A stretch of 39,876 bases of DNA from a virus, in IMG/VR virus record IMGVR_UViG_3300035183_000595, positions 1-39,876 of that record. One strand, given 5' to 3'. The notes under the pieces are model-generated. The model worked only from the letters and a program-made list of their open reading frames with translations, was not told the DNA's origin and did no database searches. This document shows, in pieces, positions 7,598 to 16,962 of this stretch (position 1 is the stretch's first letter; every line of letters starts with the position of its first letter). The position numbers were made by a program, and so were the translations under genes.

Positions 7598-9603
7598 ACA
7601 ACCTCCACCAGCAGGTCGGCCGCGCCGAAGCAGGCGTCCGGGACCGTGTTGGTGGACAGCGCCCACCAGCCCTGGTCGTCGTGCGCGTTCCATGCCTGCG
7701 TGTCCATCGGCGTCACGGCGCTGCCGGCCGGCCCGTCGAGCGTGCCGAGCGCAAGCCCTTCGACGTTGTTCACCAGCGCGCCCACCGAGACCCTGCAGCC
7801 GGCCGGCAGCGTGGTCGCCGTGGCGCCGTTGTACGCCGACACCACGGTGCCGATGGCCCAGCAGCCCATGAACTGCGGCACCTGCGCGTCGTCCGCGCTG
7901 GCCGCCGCCACGCCGTCCGTGCGGAAGTATTGCGGCGTGCCATTCAGTAGCACGCCGCTCAGGAGCACCGTGCGCTGTCCCCACGGCCGCATCTCGCGGC
8001 CGTTGCGGCGCGGCCCGGACGGCCCCTCGAAGTCGATGGTGGCCTGCATGTACGAGTCCAGCACCGTGGTGACGCCTTCCCAGCTGGCCACCACCGCCGC
8101 GTTCCAGTCGGGGATAAAGTTCGGGTTCCACTCCAGGTGCAGCGTGCGCAGCGCCTGGTCCAGCCAGAGCCGCAAGGTGCTGTTGATCTGCATGGTGTCC
8201 GGCCGCGGGTTGCCGGCGACCATCAGCCCGAGCGCGTCCTTCCACTGGCGGATGATGTCGGGGATGCCGAAGCAGCGGAACGCCTTGGGCAGGCTCGGCT
8301 GATCCGCGATGCAGCCCATGATGCCGGCCGTCTCCGGCATGGTCCAGAAGCCCTGCACGGTGGTGCGGCCGTCGCCATCGGTCACCGCCCAGTCCTCCGG
8401 CGGCAGCGTCGCCGTGAAGGTGGCCGTCGCCGTATAGGTGGGCGTCCGCGTCGGCGTCTCGGTCGGCGTGCGCGTGAGCGTCGGCGTGCGCGTGTTGGTG
8501 CGCGTGGACGTGACGGTCGGCGTGTTGGTGATGGTGGGCGTGTTGGTGATCGTCGGCGTGTTGGTGTTCGTGCCGGTCGAGGTCGGCGTGCCGGTCTGCG
8601 TGGGCGTGCTCGTCGGCGTGAAGCTAAAGATGGGCGTGTTGGTCACCGTCGCGGTCGGCGTGTCGGTGCTGGTGGGCGGCGGGCCAGGATACGGCGCCAC
8701 GCCGAACACTATGCTGGCCGAGCCGGACGCGGGCGTGGTGACGCAGAAGCCGCTGGTGGCCGAGCAGACGCTGCTGCCCGAGGTATAGAACGCGCCGCCG
8801 CTGTTCCAGTTGAGATAGTTGGCGATGCCGAGCGCGCCGTCCTCACCGCAGTTGGTGCTGATGGATACCACGCCGGTCAGGTTGGCATCGCTGCCATGGA
8901 GCGCGCCGTTGAACTTCCAGTTGGAGTAGTCCGTGCTCGCGTTGCCGCCAGGCGAGGTGCGCGCGCCGTTGGCGCTGCCGCTGCAGTTGAGGCCGATGTT
9001 AGGGTCGCTGCCGTCGTCGTCGCTGTTGCCGATGATCGCCACGAGCAGCGAGTTGGCCAGCGTGTCGGCCCCGTAGTCGCCGAGGGAGTTGGTGAGGTCG
9101 CGCGTGGCCGGCGAGGCGCCGGAGCCGCCGAAGATCAGCCCCTGGATCGGGTTCGACGGGTTGAAGGTGTTGGCCGCCGCGACCGTGACCACGGTGCAGA
9201 CGGCATGGTTGGTGATGCCGCTGACCGTGCAGGACTCGCAGTAGTTGTCGCCGTCGCCGCCGGGGATGTCGGCCAGCACGGCCTTCTTCCACCAGGCCCA
9301 CACCTTCGCGCTCGGCGCGTTGGTCTTGATGGCCGGCGAGGTGAGCGCGGGCGCGCCGTACGACACCGGCGTCCAGCTGCCATCGGCCACCAGCGCGGCG
9401 TCGCGCGACTGGCAGGCCATGACCATCAGGTCTCCGACCTGCGTGCCTGGCGCCACGTCCATGCCGCCGTTGGCGTCGCTGCAGCTGGAGCGGTTGGTGC
9501 GGCAGGCCGTGCCGGCGACGCCGACCCACGTAGGCGGCGTGAGCGCCAGCGCCTGGCTTGCCGCAGCAGCCAGGCACAGCAGTGCGAGCGCGAAGTGACG
9601 CAT
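7582..9603 (-). CDS. Secreted modular protein with Thr/Pro linker
   Basis: A 673-residue protein with a clear Sec signal peptide (MRHFALALLCLAAAASQALA, cleavage near 20-21). The start at 9603 is preceded by AAAGGAGG at 9 bases. The mature N-terminal domain, about 22-303, is beta-rich with paired Cys residues and PGTQVGDLMVMAC, a pattern seen in secreted repeat domains. A Thr/Pro linker covers about 304-400. The C-terminal domain, about 401-673, contains helical and beta parts (RLWLDQALRTLHLEWN) and conserved-looking Trp residues. It overlaps the following secreted-protein gene by 16 bases. No enzyme motif is seen. It follows the fibre gene, so a role at the virion tip or on the infected-cell surface is inferred. 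Confidence 0.8.
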   Translation of the reverse strand: MRHFALALLCLAAAASQALALTPPTWVGVAGTACRTNRSSCSDANGGMDVAPGTQVGDLMVMACQSRDAALVADGSWTPVSYGAPALTSPAIKTNAPSAKVWAWWKKAVLADIPGGDGDNYCESCTVSGITNHAVCTVVTVAAANTFNPSNPIQGLIFGGSGASPATRDLTNSLGDYGADTLANSLLVAIIGNSDDDGSDPNIGLNCSGSANGARTSPGGNASTDYSNWKFNGALHGSDANLTGVVSISTNCGEDGALGIANYLNWNSGGAFYTSGSSVCSATSGFCVTTPASGSASIVFGVAPYPGPPPTSTDTPTATVTNTPIFSFTPTSTPTQTGTPTSTGTNTNTPTITNTPTITNTPTVTSTRTNTRTPTLTRTPTETPTRTPTYTATATFTATLPPEDWAVTDGDGRTTVQGFWTMPETAGIMGCIADQPSLPKAFRCFGIPDIIRQWKDALGLMVAGNPRPDTMQINSTLRLWLDQALRTLHLEWNPNFIPDWNAAVVASWEGVTTVLDSYMQATIDFEGPSGPRRNGREMRPWGQRTVLLSGVLLNGTPQYFRTDGVAAASADDAQVPQFMGCWAIGTVVSAYNGATATTLPAGCRVSVGALVNNVEGLALGTLDGPAGSAVTPMDTQAWNAHDDQGWWALSTNTVPDACFGAADLLVEVVCGGA
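8398..8692 (-). repeat. Thr/Pro linker with near-identical 18-base units
   Basis: About 97 codons of Thr/Pro/Asn/Ser. Near 8515-8570 (plus strand) the unit GTCGGCGTGTTGGTGAT recurs three times with small changes, encoding TNTPTI/TNTPTV. Tandem slippage or recombination is the likely source, so the length may vary between related phages. Confidence 0.8.
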
Positions 9604-9624
9604 GATCGTGTGCCTCCTTTGGGG

Positions 9625-12102
9625 TTAGCTCAGCAGGTCGCAGCGCACGACAAAGACGCTGACGTGCACCTGGCCGCCGCTGAATGCGCCGGTCGCGCTG
9701 GTGAGCACCAGCGTCATCGGCACCGGCCCGACCTTGAACGGCTGCGGCTCGTTGGTAAAGGACTCGTTCGTCTCGCCCAGCGTGCCGGCCATGTTCTTGG
9801 CGAACCGCTGCGTGGCGCCAGCGACGCCGCAGTGCAGGCCGCCAGGCACCGGGTCTAGCACCAGCACGCGCACGAACTCCACGTAGCAGCCGGCCGGCAC
9901 CGGGATGTCGTCCAGGTTCACGCTGGCGCCGCTGGTCAGCGTCACCGTCGCCTCCAGCACCGCCGGCCGGCGCCGCCAGTGGTGGCCGGTGACCACACCG
10001 CCGCCGCCGAGCGGCGACACCACGCCATCGGGGCTGACCTGGTAGAACCCTTCGGCGCCGGCCCACAAGCCCCAGCCGCCGAACGGACACGTCGGCATGT
10101 CGCCGCGCTCGCTCATGTACACGCCGCCGTCGTGCGGAAAGCTGGTGTAGATGAACTGGATGGGGCCGAAGTTGTCTTGCATCACCAGGTAGTCGCCACT
10201 GCCGCGCTGGTCCAGGCGCAGGCACGGCGCATCGTCGCCGGCATCCACCACGGTGCTGGTCAGGTTCGCGTACTTGATGCTGGACGGCACGCCGCCGCTC
10301 AGGTCCTTGACGAAGTTGCCGCCGCGCGCCGTGGTGGTGTCCACCTCCAGGCCGCCGCCGGTGACGACCAGCGCGTTGCCGCCGCCGTCGCGGTTGATGG
10401 AGACGACGCCGCTGAAATACGCCGCCGGCCAGCTGCCGCCGATCACGTTGAAGCGCGCGCTGGCGGCAGGCGTGCCGCCGATGCTGACGCGATCCAGGTC
10501 CGGGTCGATCCAGAACAGGTGGTCCACCGTCTCGCCTTCGACGCGCACGTGCACGTTGCTGTTGGCGTCGTCGTTGATGACGATCTCGGTCACGCCGGTG
10601 TCGGTGTCGATGGCGAACACGCGGCCGTTCAGCGTCTGCACCTCCAGCGCCGTGGCCACCGCGCCGGCCTGCGTCACCTTGAGCGCGATGCCGGCGTTGG
10701 CGTTGTCGGCGTCGGACACCTGCAGCACCGGCGCGCTGGTCGTCGAGATGGCGGTACGCTCGAACAGGCCGAGCAGGCCAGGCGTCGTGCCCTCGATGTA
10801 CAGGCCCGCGCCGGTGCTGCTGGTGTTCTTGGTGATATGCACCGCGTCGGCGCCGCCGGTCTGCGTCACTAGCAGGCCGCGCACGGCCGCGCTGCTCGTC
10901 ACCTGCAGGTAGCCGGCGCCGCTGCCGGCCGGCGCGCAGTTGATGCCGACGGCGTTCAGCGCGCCGTCCAGGTGGAACATATCGGCGCTCGTGTCGCTCT
11001 CGATCACGAAGTCCCAGGCGCCGCCGCTGTCGTTGATGACCACGTGCGCGGTCGGCTGCCGCAGCAGGTATTGCGGATGGTCGTCGTCGAGCAGGCTGGC
11101 GCTGTCCAGGTTGCCGTGGTCGGTGACGCCGCCGGTGGCGAACGGCCCGACGATGCCGGCGGCGGTGCGCACGTACAGGCCGCCGCTCTTGCTGTACAGC
11201 AGCAGCTCGCCGGCGGCCGGCGCGGCCGGGTCGCTCACCTGGTCCACGTAGTGCACGCTGTGCTGCCCGAGCGAGAGGTCGCCGGTCATGGTGCGGCCGC
11301 CGTCCGTGCGCAGGTACTGCGTGTGCGGATCCCCGACGGTCAGGTTGGCCAGGTCGTTGTGGTTAAAGCCGGTGGCGCTGGCCAGCAGCGTCTCTGTGCC
11401 GTCCTCGGCCATGATGTAGGCGCCGCCGGACTTGAAGTAGAAGTACCAGCTGTTCGCCGGCGGGTTGGGCGCCGGGGTGCCGAACTGCTCCGCGATCACC
11501 AGTTTGCGGTCGCGGAGCCGTAGCTGCTCCTGCAGCACGTCGTTCGTCGTGGCGCCGAGCACCAGGTCCGTGTCCACGCTGGAGGTGGTGGGGTCGGTGA
11601 TGTCCCAGGCGATGTACCCGGCGTTCGTCACCAGGCCGCTCGCGTTGTCCAGCTGCGCGCGCACCTCCACGCCGTACCCGGCCACGGATGGACCGCTGGG
11701 CGAGTTCGTCGCGCGCACGGTGAGCGCGCGGGCGCGGGCGTTGTTCGTGGCCGTGGTGCGCTGCACCAGGAAGCCGGACGACAGGCCGACGCTCATGCCG
11801 ATCGAGCCGTCCGCGCGAATGAAGTCCTGCAGCGGGTGGCCGGCCAGCAGGTCGGCGTCCAGGCCGCTGCCTACGCCGTCCACGGTCTTGAGCACGTTCA
11901 GCACGGCTGCCGCGCTCAGCTCGTCCTCCGGCACGTGTCCTTGCGCGTCCAGCGTCGGCAGGCCGAACGGCTCGCCGTAGGCGTCCATGACCTGCTGCAG
12001 CGTCTGCCCCATCAAGTAGAGCGTGGCGCGCGCGTCGCGCGGCCGGTCGCTGCCGGCGTCCAGGTATTGCAGGTCCAACGTGAAGCTGGGCATCGCGGAC
12101 AT
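9625..12102 (-). CDS. Tail fibre / tail-tip appendage protein
   Basis: An 825-residue beta-rich protein. The motif DHGNLDSASLLDDDHPQYLL (about 338-357) and the similar FNHNDLANLTVGDPHTQYL (about 256-274) are typical of phage fibre shafts, which form trimers and end in receptor-binding domains. GAGGAGG six bases before the ATG at 12102 supports the start. The N-terminal 60 residues are likely the virion attachment part, and the C-terminal 100 residues (after GHHWRRRPAVLEA) probably form the distal knob. The gene lies directly after the J-like tip gene, as fibre genes often do. Confidence 0.82.
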   Translation of the reverse strand: MSAMPSFTLDLQYLDAGSDRPRDARATLYLMGQTLQQVMDAYGEPFGLPTLDAQGHVPEDELSAAAVLNVLKTVDGVGSGLDADLLAGHPLQDFIRADGSIGMSVGLSSGFLVQRTTATNNARARALTVRATNSPSGPSVAGYGVEVRAQLDNASGLVTNAGYIAWDITDPTTSSVDTDLVLGATTNDVLQEQLRLRDRKLVIAEQFGTPAPNPPANSWYFYFKSGGAYIMAEDGTETLLASATGFNHNDLANLTVGDPHTQYLRTDGGRTMTGDLSLGQHSVHYVDQVSDPAAPAAGELLLYSKSGGLYVRTAAGIVGPFATGGVTDHGNLDSASLLDDDHPQYLLRQPTAHVVINDSGGAWDFVIESDTSADMFHLDGALNAVGINCAPAGSGAGYLQVTSSAAVRGLLVTQTGGADAVHITKNTSSTGAGLYIEGTTPGLLGLFERTAISTTSAPVLQVSDADNANAGIALKVTQAGAVATALEVQTLNGRVFAIDTDTGVTEIVINDDANSNVHVRVEGETVDHLFWIDPDLDRVSIGGTPAASARFNVIGGSWPAAYFSGVVSINRDGGGNALVVTGGGLEVDTTTARGGNFVKDLSGGVPSSIKYANLTSTVVDAGDDAPCLRLDQRGSGDYLVMQDNFGPIQFIYTSFPHDGGVYMSERGDMPTCPFGGWGLWAGAEGFYQVSPDGVVSPLGGGGVVTGHHWRRRPAVLEATVTLTSGASVNLDDIPVPAGCYVEFVRVLVLDPVPGGLHCGVAGATQRFAKNMAGTLGETNESFTNEPQPFKVGPVPMTLVLTSATGAFSGGQVHVSVFVVRCDLLS

Positions 12103-12114
12103 GGCGCGCCTCCT

Positions 12115-15100
12115 CTACACCGTCAGCCGCGCGCCGCGAAAGCGGACATCCAACACCGCGTCCAGCGCCGCGCCGTTCTCAACGTCGTACACGCGGAACA
12201 GCGCGCCCAGGCGGTCCTTGGCCACCAGGCTCCAGGCCGCCGGCCGCGTGCTGTCCTGCACCGCCACGATCTCCGCCGTGCGCAGCGTGGAGAAGCGGCG
12301 CGCCGGCTGCACCAGCGCCAGGCCGGTCACGCGCCGGTACGCCACGCGCACGATGGTCTGCGTCAGCTCCGGCGCCTGGCTGCCGCTGCTCACTTCCATG
12401 TACGTCCGCAGGCGCACGCTGCGCGTGCGCACGTCGTCGCCGGTGGCCAGGCCGGCCAACGCCTGCACCTGGCCGCTGTTCACCAGCGTCTGCCAGGTCG
12501 CGCCGTCGTCGACGCTGGCTTGCGTCACCACCGTGCCGTCGTTGACCGTGGCCGTGTAGCTGGCGTAGGCGCGCAGGAACGACGGGATGAGCGCCAGCGG
12601 CACCGCTGGCGCCTCGCGGTAGCCGGCGACGACGAAGGATCGCGGGCCGCTGATAGCGGCGTTGATGCGCCCCTCGCTGGCGTCGAACAGCGCCGCCGCG
12701 TTGTTCACGTGGTTGCATGGGTAGTACGCCGCCAGGCGCGGGTCGCGGCGGTGCGAGGTCGTGTCGTAGTCGCGCAGCAGCTCGTCGCGGCCCCGGTGCC
12801 CCGCCCATACCGCCACTTCTTGCAGCCAGCCCTTGAACCGTTGGCTGCCGGCGTGGTCGGCGCCGACGCGCAGCGGATAGACGGTGGCGGGCGGCACCGG
12901 GAACGGCGACTGGTCACTGTTCAGCACCACGCGCTCCACACCGTTCAGCACGCCGCGCAGCAGGCCGCCGTCCAGCTGGTAGTCGATAGCGTAGACGGTG
13001 AACAGGTCCGGCACCGTGATGCGCGTCCCGGGCCACTCCGCGCCGTTCACGTAGAGGAAGAACTGCTTGGCGCTGGCGTCGAAGCAGAGGCGATAGGCAG
13101 CGCCTTTGCCGACGAGCACGCCGGTGCCGGTCATGGCGCTGTCCGGCCGGCACACCGCGCCCAGGCCCCAGCCGCTGAACGGCAGGTTGTGGCGCGCGCT
13201 GGCCACCGCCGCCGTCGCGTAGCTGCCCGCCGCGCCGTCCAGCAGGTACGCCGCGTGCGGCACCAGCGTCAGCGTGGTGAGGCCCGACGACTCGCGCGGC
13301 TCCACGCCGTACTGCCATGCGCTGCTACCAAACGCCGCCGCGTCGCGCTCGATGCGGTCCAGCAGCCCGGTCGGCAGCCGCATGCGGAAGTCCTCGACAA
13401 ACTCGCTGTCGTCGTTCTCGAACACGCGCACCAGGAAGCCCTCGGCGGTCGGCGCGCGCGGGTTGGACAGGTCCTCGTTGTAGACCACCAGGCGCCACTG
13501 CACCCAGCGGCCGAAGCCGCCGAGCGTGATCCCCCACGGTTCCCACTCCGGCTGGTCCGCGCGCTTCACGCGCGACTGCACGACGTACCGCTGCCCGTCG
13601 CGCATCCGCACCTGCCAGGTCCAGCGCAGGTAGCGGTTCCCTGGCCCCATGTCCTGCTCCGGCGTGGTGTACGCCACGGCAGGGCCGGCGGCGTTCCAGG
13701 CCAGGAAGGTGTCCCAGGTGTCCGTCTCGTCCCAGGTGAGGTCCGCGATGCCTTCCAGCTCGCCCCGGTCGTTCACCACGCCGTCGCGGATCGCGCCGTT
13801 GTGATCGGTCGGCCAGCCGTCCTCGGCGTAGTCGGTCTGCCACAGCAGGGACGGCATGGTGGCGGCCGAGAGCGAGACCTGCACCGAGCCGACGCCGTTG
13901 CTGTAGAACCCTTGCCGGTCGATGCTGCGCACGAAGAACGTGTAGTCGCCAGGCGCCACCGGCTGCGCCGTCTCGAAGCTGCGGTCCCGCGCGAAGGCGT
14001 TGCCGATGACGCGCGCGCCGCTCCAGTTCTCCAGCGTGCCGGCCTTGGCGCCGCGCGCCACCCGCAGCTCGAAGCCGGCCAGGTCCGGCGGCGCCGACGC
14101 GCCGGCCAGCGCCCACGTCAGCAGCCGCTGGCCATCGGACAGCTGGCGCACGCGCACGTCTACCGGGTCCGGCGGCGGCACCGTCTCGTACGTCACGCGC
14201 ACGGTCTTGGTGACGAAGGCGCTGGTGCGCTGCTGCAGCACGGTGGCGACGGCCACCTGGTAGGCGCCTACCTCCAGGCCGATGATCTCGTAGCGCGTGC
14301 CTGGCCACCGGACCACCGTCGTCTGCCACTGCAGGTCGCCGGCCAGGTTGCGCCAGCGCACGTCGAAGCCGTCCGCGAAGCCGTCGTCCGGCGGCGTCCA
14401 TTGCACCACCACCTTGGCGACGCGCGTGCCGTCCGGGTTCACGTGCGTCTGCTCCTGCACCGTCACGCCGCTCGGCGGCTGCAGCAGGAACGGATCGCCC
14501 AGGCCGGTGCGCGGCGGGTACTTGGACGGGTCGATCTCGTCCGCGTAGATCTGGTCGCTGTACTCCCACAGCTCCAGGTCTACGCCCCAGTCGCTCTGCA
14601 ACGTGCGGTCCATGACGCGGAACAGCTTGCCGCCGGCGACCACGTGGTAGGTCGGCCCTTCGTCGGTGCAGCTCTCGGCCACCTGCACCGCGTCGTCGCT
14701 CACCGCCACGACGGTCTTGATGCCGTTGTTCCCGGCCACGCTGCAGCCGCGCACCGGCCACTGCTGGCCAACCACCACGCCCGCGCCGATGTCGGTGCCG
14801 GCGTACGTCTTGGTCGCGGCGTCCACGGTGGCCGTGCCGATGAAGCCGAAGCCGAGGTACGGGTGGCAGACGTAGACGACCGACCACGGCACGATCTGCA
14901 TGAGGCGCGGCATGCCAGGCCACACCAGGCGCTGCGACAGCCGCGCCTGCTGCAGCGTGATCTGGGCCAGGCGCCGCGCGCGATCTACCTTGCACGTCCA
15001 CGGCAGCTCGATGTCCACGCTGAATTCCGTGTTGCCGTCCTCCGCGAGAAACTGCGGATGCGACACCGGCGCGAAGTCGTCCGGGAGGAAATTGTTGCGC

Positions 15101-16290
15101 TCGTTGATGAACGTGCCGCGCACGGTGTTCACGCGGTCCTTGCGGCCTGGCTGCGGCGACACCTGCAGCGCGGCCCCGGCGCGCAGGTCGTCCGGCGTCA
15201 GCGTCACGGCCGTGGCCGGACTGCTGCCGATGTCCACCGCCACCGGCTCCGTGGTGCCGGCCTTGATGTGCCAGAGGCCGCCGTAGAACAGCGTCGCGCC
15301 GGCCATCGCGGTGTTCAGCTTGGCCATGGTGTCGATGGGCACCTGGTCGGTCTCGAACACGCCGTCGCACTCGTAGCGGCGGATCTGCGGCATCGGCTCG
15401 CTCGGGTCGTCCGGGTCCTCCTTCTCGGACGGCGCGTCGATCATCTCGTCGCAGACGTTGGCGCTGGCGATGCAGCAGTCCTCGCAGATGCCGTCCTGCG
15501 GCACGCCGAGCCCGAAGCGCCGGTCGGTCAGGTAGCGCCGCATCGCCAGCGCCGGGTTCGTGTCGTAGCCCCAGGTGTCCTCGATCTCGGCCTCCTGGTG
15601 GCCGCCGGCATCGGTGCTCTTGCGCGGGTCGAACACCAGGTTGCCCTTGATCGTGGCGCGCACGTTGGGCGCGCCGCCCGGAAACACCTTCACGTCGAAC
15701 CGCAGCAGGCCCCACAGTCCGGCGATGCGGCGCAGCGGCCGGTACTGCTTCAACCACTCGCCCGGCAGCGCGCACTCCACGCCGTCCAGCTGCAGCGGCC
15801 CCCGGATCATCGGCTGATCGCGGAAGCCCATGAACGGGACGAACACCGCCAGGTCGGCGTACTTCACGCTGCTGGCCGCGTCGTCGTTCAACTGGATGTC
15901 GTAGATGTCCTCCACCGGGCCATGCATCATCAGCAGGCAGAAGTGCAGATACGGCCCGCCTTCCACCTGGATGCCGTCGCGGTTGACGCTGCGTGCGTAC
16001 GCGAGCACGCCGCTGATGCGGCAGCGGCCGAAGCCGACGCGCCACGGCGAGACGTTGTCCTTGACGATGCCGCGCAGGTTGTCGATGCGCGTGCTCGGCT
16101 TCAACTGGTCCGGCGGCTGGTACAGCGCGGCCTGGATGCCGTAGGTGAGGCCCGACACCACGACGCTGCTGACCACGCTGCCGATGATGGCGGCCGTGAG
16201 GCCGTAGGTGGTGGCGCTGCCGATGGCGAACGGGTCCTCGGTGTGCTGCAGCACGAAGGACGGCGGCGTGAACGGGCGGCGCTCGTGCAT
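12115..16290 (-). CDS. Tail-tip / host-specificity protein (lambda J-like)
   Basis: A 1391-residue tip protein by size, position and architecture. The N-terminal third has features of the J family: an early hydrophobic stretch (TAAIIGSVVSSVVVSGLTYG, about 31-50) and a DNLRGIVKDN segment near 70-79. Residues about 492-550 are a module also present in the tail tube. Residues about 603-807 look like two fibronectin type III domains (VVVQWTPPDDGFADGFDVRW). Residues about 1033-1192 form a LamG/concanavalin-like domain (FFLYVNGAEW, GWLQEVAVWAG, AAYYPCN). The product should close the tail tip and contact the receptor or a surface glycan. It starts three bases after the sulfotransferase gene. Confidence 0.87.
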   Translation of the reverse strand: MHERRPFTPPSFVLQHTEDPFAIGSATTYGLTAAIIGSVVSSVVVSGLTYGIQAALYQPPDQLKPSTRIDNLRGIVKDNVSPWRVGFGRCRISGVLAYARSVNRDGIQVEGGPYLHFCLLMMHGPVEDIYDIQLNDDAASSVKYADLAVFVPFMGFRDQPMIRGPLQLDGVECALPGEWLKQYRPLRRIAGLWGLLRFDVKVFPGGAPNVRATIKGNLVFDPRKSTDAGGHQEAEIEDTWGYDTNPALAMRRYLTDRRFGLGVPQDGICEDCCIASANVCDEMIDAPSEKEDPDDPSEPMPQIRRYECDGVFETDQVPIDTMAKLNTAMAGATLFYGGLWHIKAGTTEPVAVDIGSSPATAVTLTPDDLRAGAALQVSPQPGRKDRVNTVRGTFINERNNFLPDDFAPVSHPQFLAEDGNTEFSVDIELPWTCKVDRARRLAQITLQQARLSQRLVWPGMPRLMQIVPWSVVYVCHPYLGFGFIGTATVDAATKTYAGTDIGAGVVVGQQWPVRGCSVAGNNGIKTVVAVSDDAVQVAESCTDEGPTYHVVAGGKLFRVMDRTLQSDWGVDLELWEYSDQIYADEIDPSKYPPRTGLGDPFLLQPPSGVTVQEQTHVNPDGTRVAKVVVQWTPPDDGFADGFDVRWRNLAGDLQWQTTVVRWPGTRYEIIGLEVGAYQVAVATVLQQRTSAFVTKTVRVTYETVPPPDPVDVRVRQLSDGQRLLTWALAGASAPPDLAGFELRVARGAKAGTLENWSGARVIGNAFARDRSFETAQPVAPGDYTFFVRSIDRQGFYSNGVGSVQVSLSAATMPSLLWQTDYAEDGWPTDHNGAIRDGVVNDRGELEGIADLTWDETDTWDTFLAWNAAGPAVAYTTPEQDMGPGNRYLRWTWQVRMRDGQRYVVQSRVKRADQPEWEPWGITLGGFGRWVQWRLVVYNEDLSNPRAPTAEGFLVRVFENDDSEFVEDFRMRLPTGLLDRIERDAAAFGSSAWQYGVEPRESSGLTTLTLVPHAAYLLDGAAGSYATAAVASARHNLPFSGWGLGAVCRPDSAMTGTGVLVGKGAAYRLCFDASAKQFFLYVNGAEWPGTRITVPDLFTVYAIDYQLDGGLLRGVLNGVERVVLNSDQSPFPVPPATVYPLRVGADHAGSQRFKGWLQEVAVWAGHRGRDELLRDYDTTSHRRDPRLAAYYPCNHVNNAAALFDASEGRINAAISGPRSFVVAGYREAPAVPLALIPSFLRAYASYTATVNDGTVVTQASVDDGATWQTLVNSGQVQALAGLATGDDVRTRSVRLRTYMEVSSGSQAPELTQTIVRVAYRRVTGLALVQPARRFSTLRTAEIVAVQDSTRPAAWSLVAKDRLGALFRVYDVENGAALDAVLDVRFRGARLTV

Positions 16291-16293
16291 GGC

Positions 16294-16962
16294 TCAGTCC
16301 TCGTACCCGCACAACCACATCGCGCGGCCGTGGTCGCGCGCGATCTCGGCCGCCACCGCCGGCTCCAGTGCCGTGCGCCACTGGCCGGCGCGGCCGTCGC
16401 GGAAGAACGGCGCATGCGGCGACGCCTCGGCAAAGCCGTCGCGCGCCTCGGCCTCGCGGCAGCGGTCAAAGGCGCACTCGCGCACCACGTGCTCGGCGTG
16501 CTGCGCCGGCAGGCCGCACACGCCGGCCACCTGGCGCAGCGCCGCCACCGGGTCCGCGCGCAGCCGCTCGAAGGCGAGCACCAGGCCGCACACGCGCGCG
16601 TCCAGCCAGCCCTGCACGTGCGCGGACCAGCTGCCGAGGTAGGTGCCATCGCCTAGCACGGCGCCGCGCAGCAGCTCCGCCGCGCGCGCCTGCGTGCAGC
16701 CGTAGAAGGCCGCCATGGACAGCGCCACGTCGCGCGGGTCGCGCACCAGGTAGACCACGTCGGCGCCGGCAACGCGGTGCACGGCCGGCCGGTACTGCGC
16801 GTGCGTCTTCACCACGCGCGCCGTGGCGGCGGCCGGCGCGTGGTCGATGGGGATCGCCTGCAGCAGCTGCAGCGACCACGGCACGTCCGGCTGCAGCAGC
16901 CGCGCCAGCATGAGGCGCAGCCAGGTGTTCCCGGACTTGGGATAGGACGCGAGCCAGGTCAT
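16294..16962 (-). CDS. PAPS-dependent sulfotransferase
   Basis: A 222-residue sulfotransferase-fold protein, which would move a sulfuryl group from PAPS to a hydroxyl or amine. The 5'-phosphosulfate loop is SYPKSGNTW (residues 6-14, with K9 as the expected catalytic/binding Lys), followed by VVKTH (50-54). The 3'-phosphate site is YLVRDPRDVALS (71-82, with R74, S82). It is shorter than animal enzymes but within the bacterial range. The ATG at 16962 overlaps the stop of the NlpC/P60-like gene. Its place between K-like and J-like tail genes is where lambda has gene I. The substrate is unknown: host surface glycan, lipid or a virion protein are all possible. Confidence 0.87.
   Translation of the reverse strand: MTWLASYPKSGNTWLRLMLARLLQPDVPWSLQLLQAIPIDHAPAAATARVVKTHAQYRPAVHRVAGADVVYLVRDPRDVALSMAAFYGCTQARAAELLRGAVLGDGTYLGSWSAHVQGWLDARVCGLVLAFERLRADPVAALRQVAGVCGLPAQHAEHVVRECAFDRCREAEARDGFAEASPHAPFFRDGRAGQWRTALEPAVAAEIARDHGRAMWLCGYED

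Noticed and set aside
5375-8302. 975-codon plus-strand ORF opposite the secreted proteins
   Set aside because: Low-complexity Arg/Val/Gly composition; it is an antisense shadow of two genes that have signal peptides and good ribosome sites.
8398-8692. Regular short repeats considered as a CRISPR array
   Set aside because: The units are in phase with codons, have no unique spacers and encode a Thr/Pro linker inside an open gene.
13325-16381. 1018-codon minus-strand ORF in another frame of the tip gene
   Set aside because: Arg-rich composition without motifs; the competing frame has fibronectin-like and LamG-like domains and operon overlaps.
11836-16656. 1606-codon plus-strand ORF opposite the tail-tip and fibre genes
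   Set aside because: Its product is Arg/His/Val-rich with no recognisable domain and lies antisense to well-supported tail genes. Stop-poor antisense frames are expected at this GC content.
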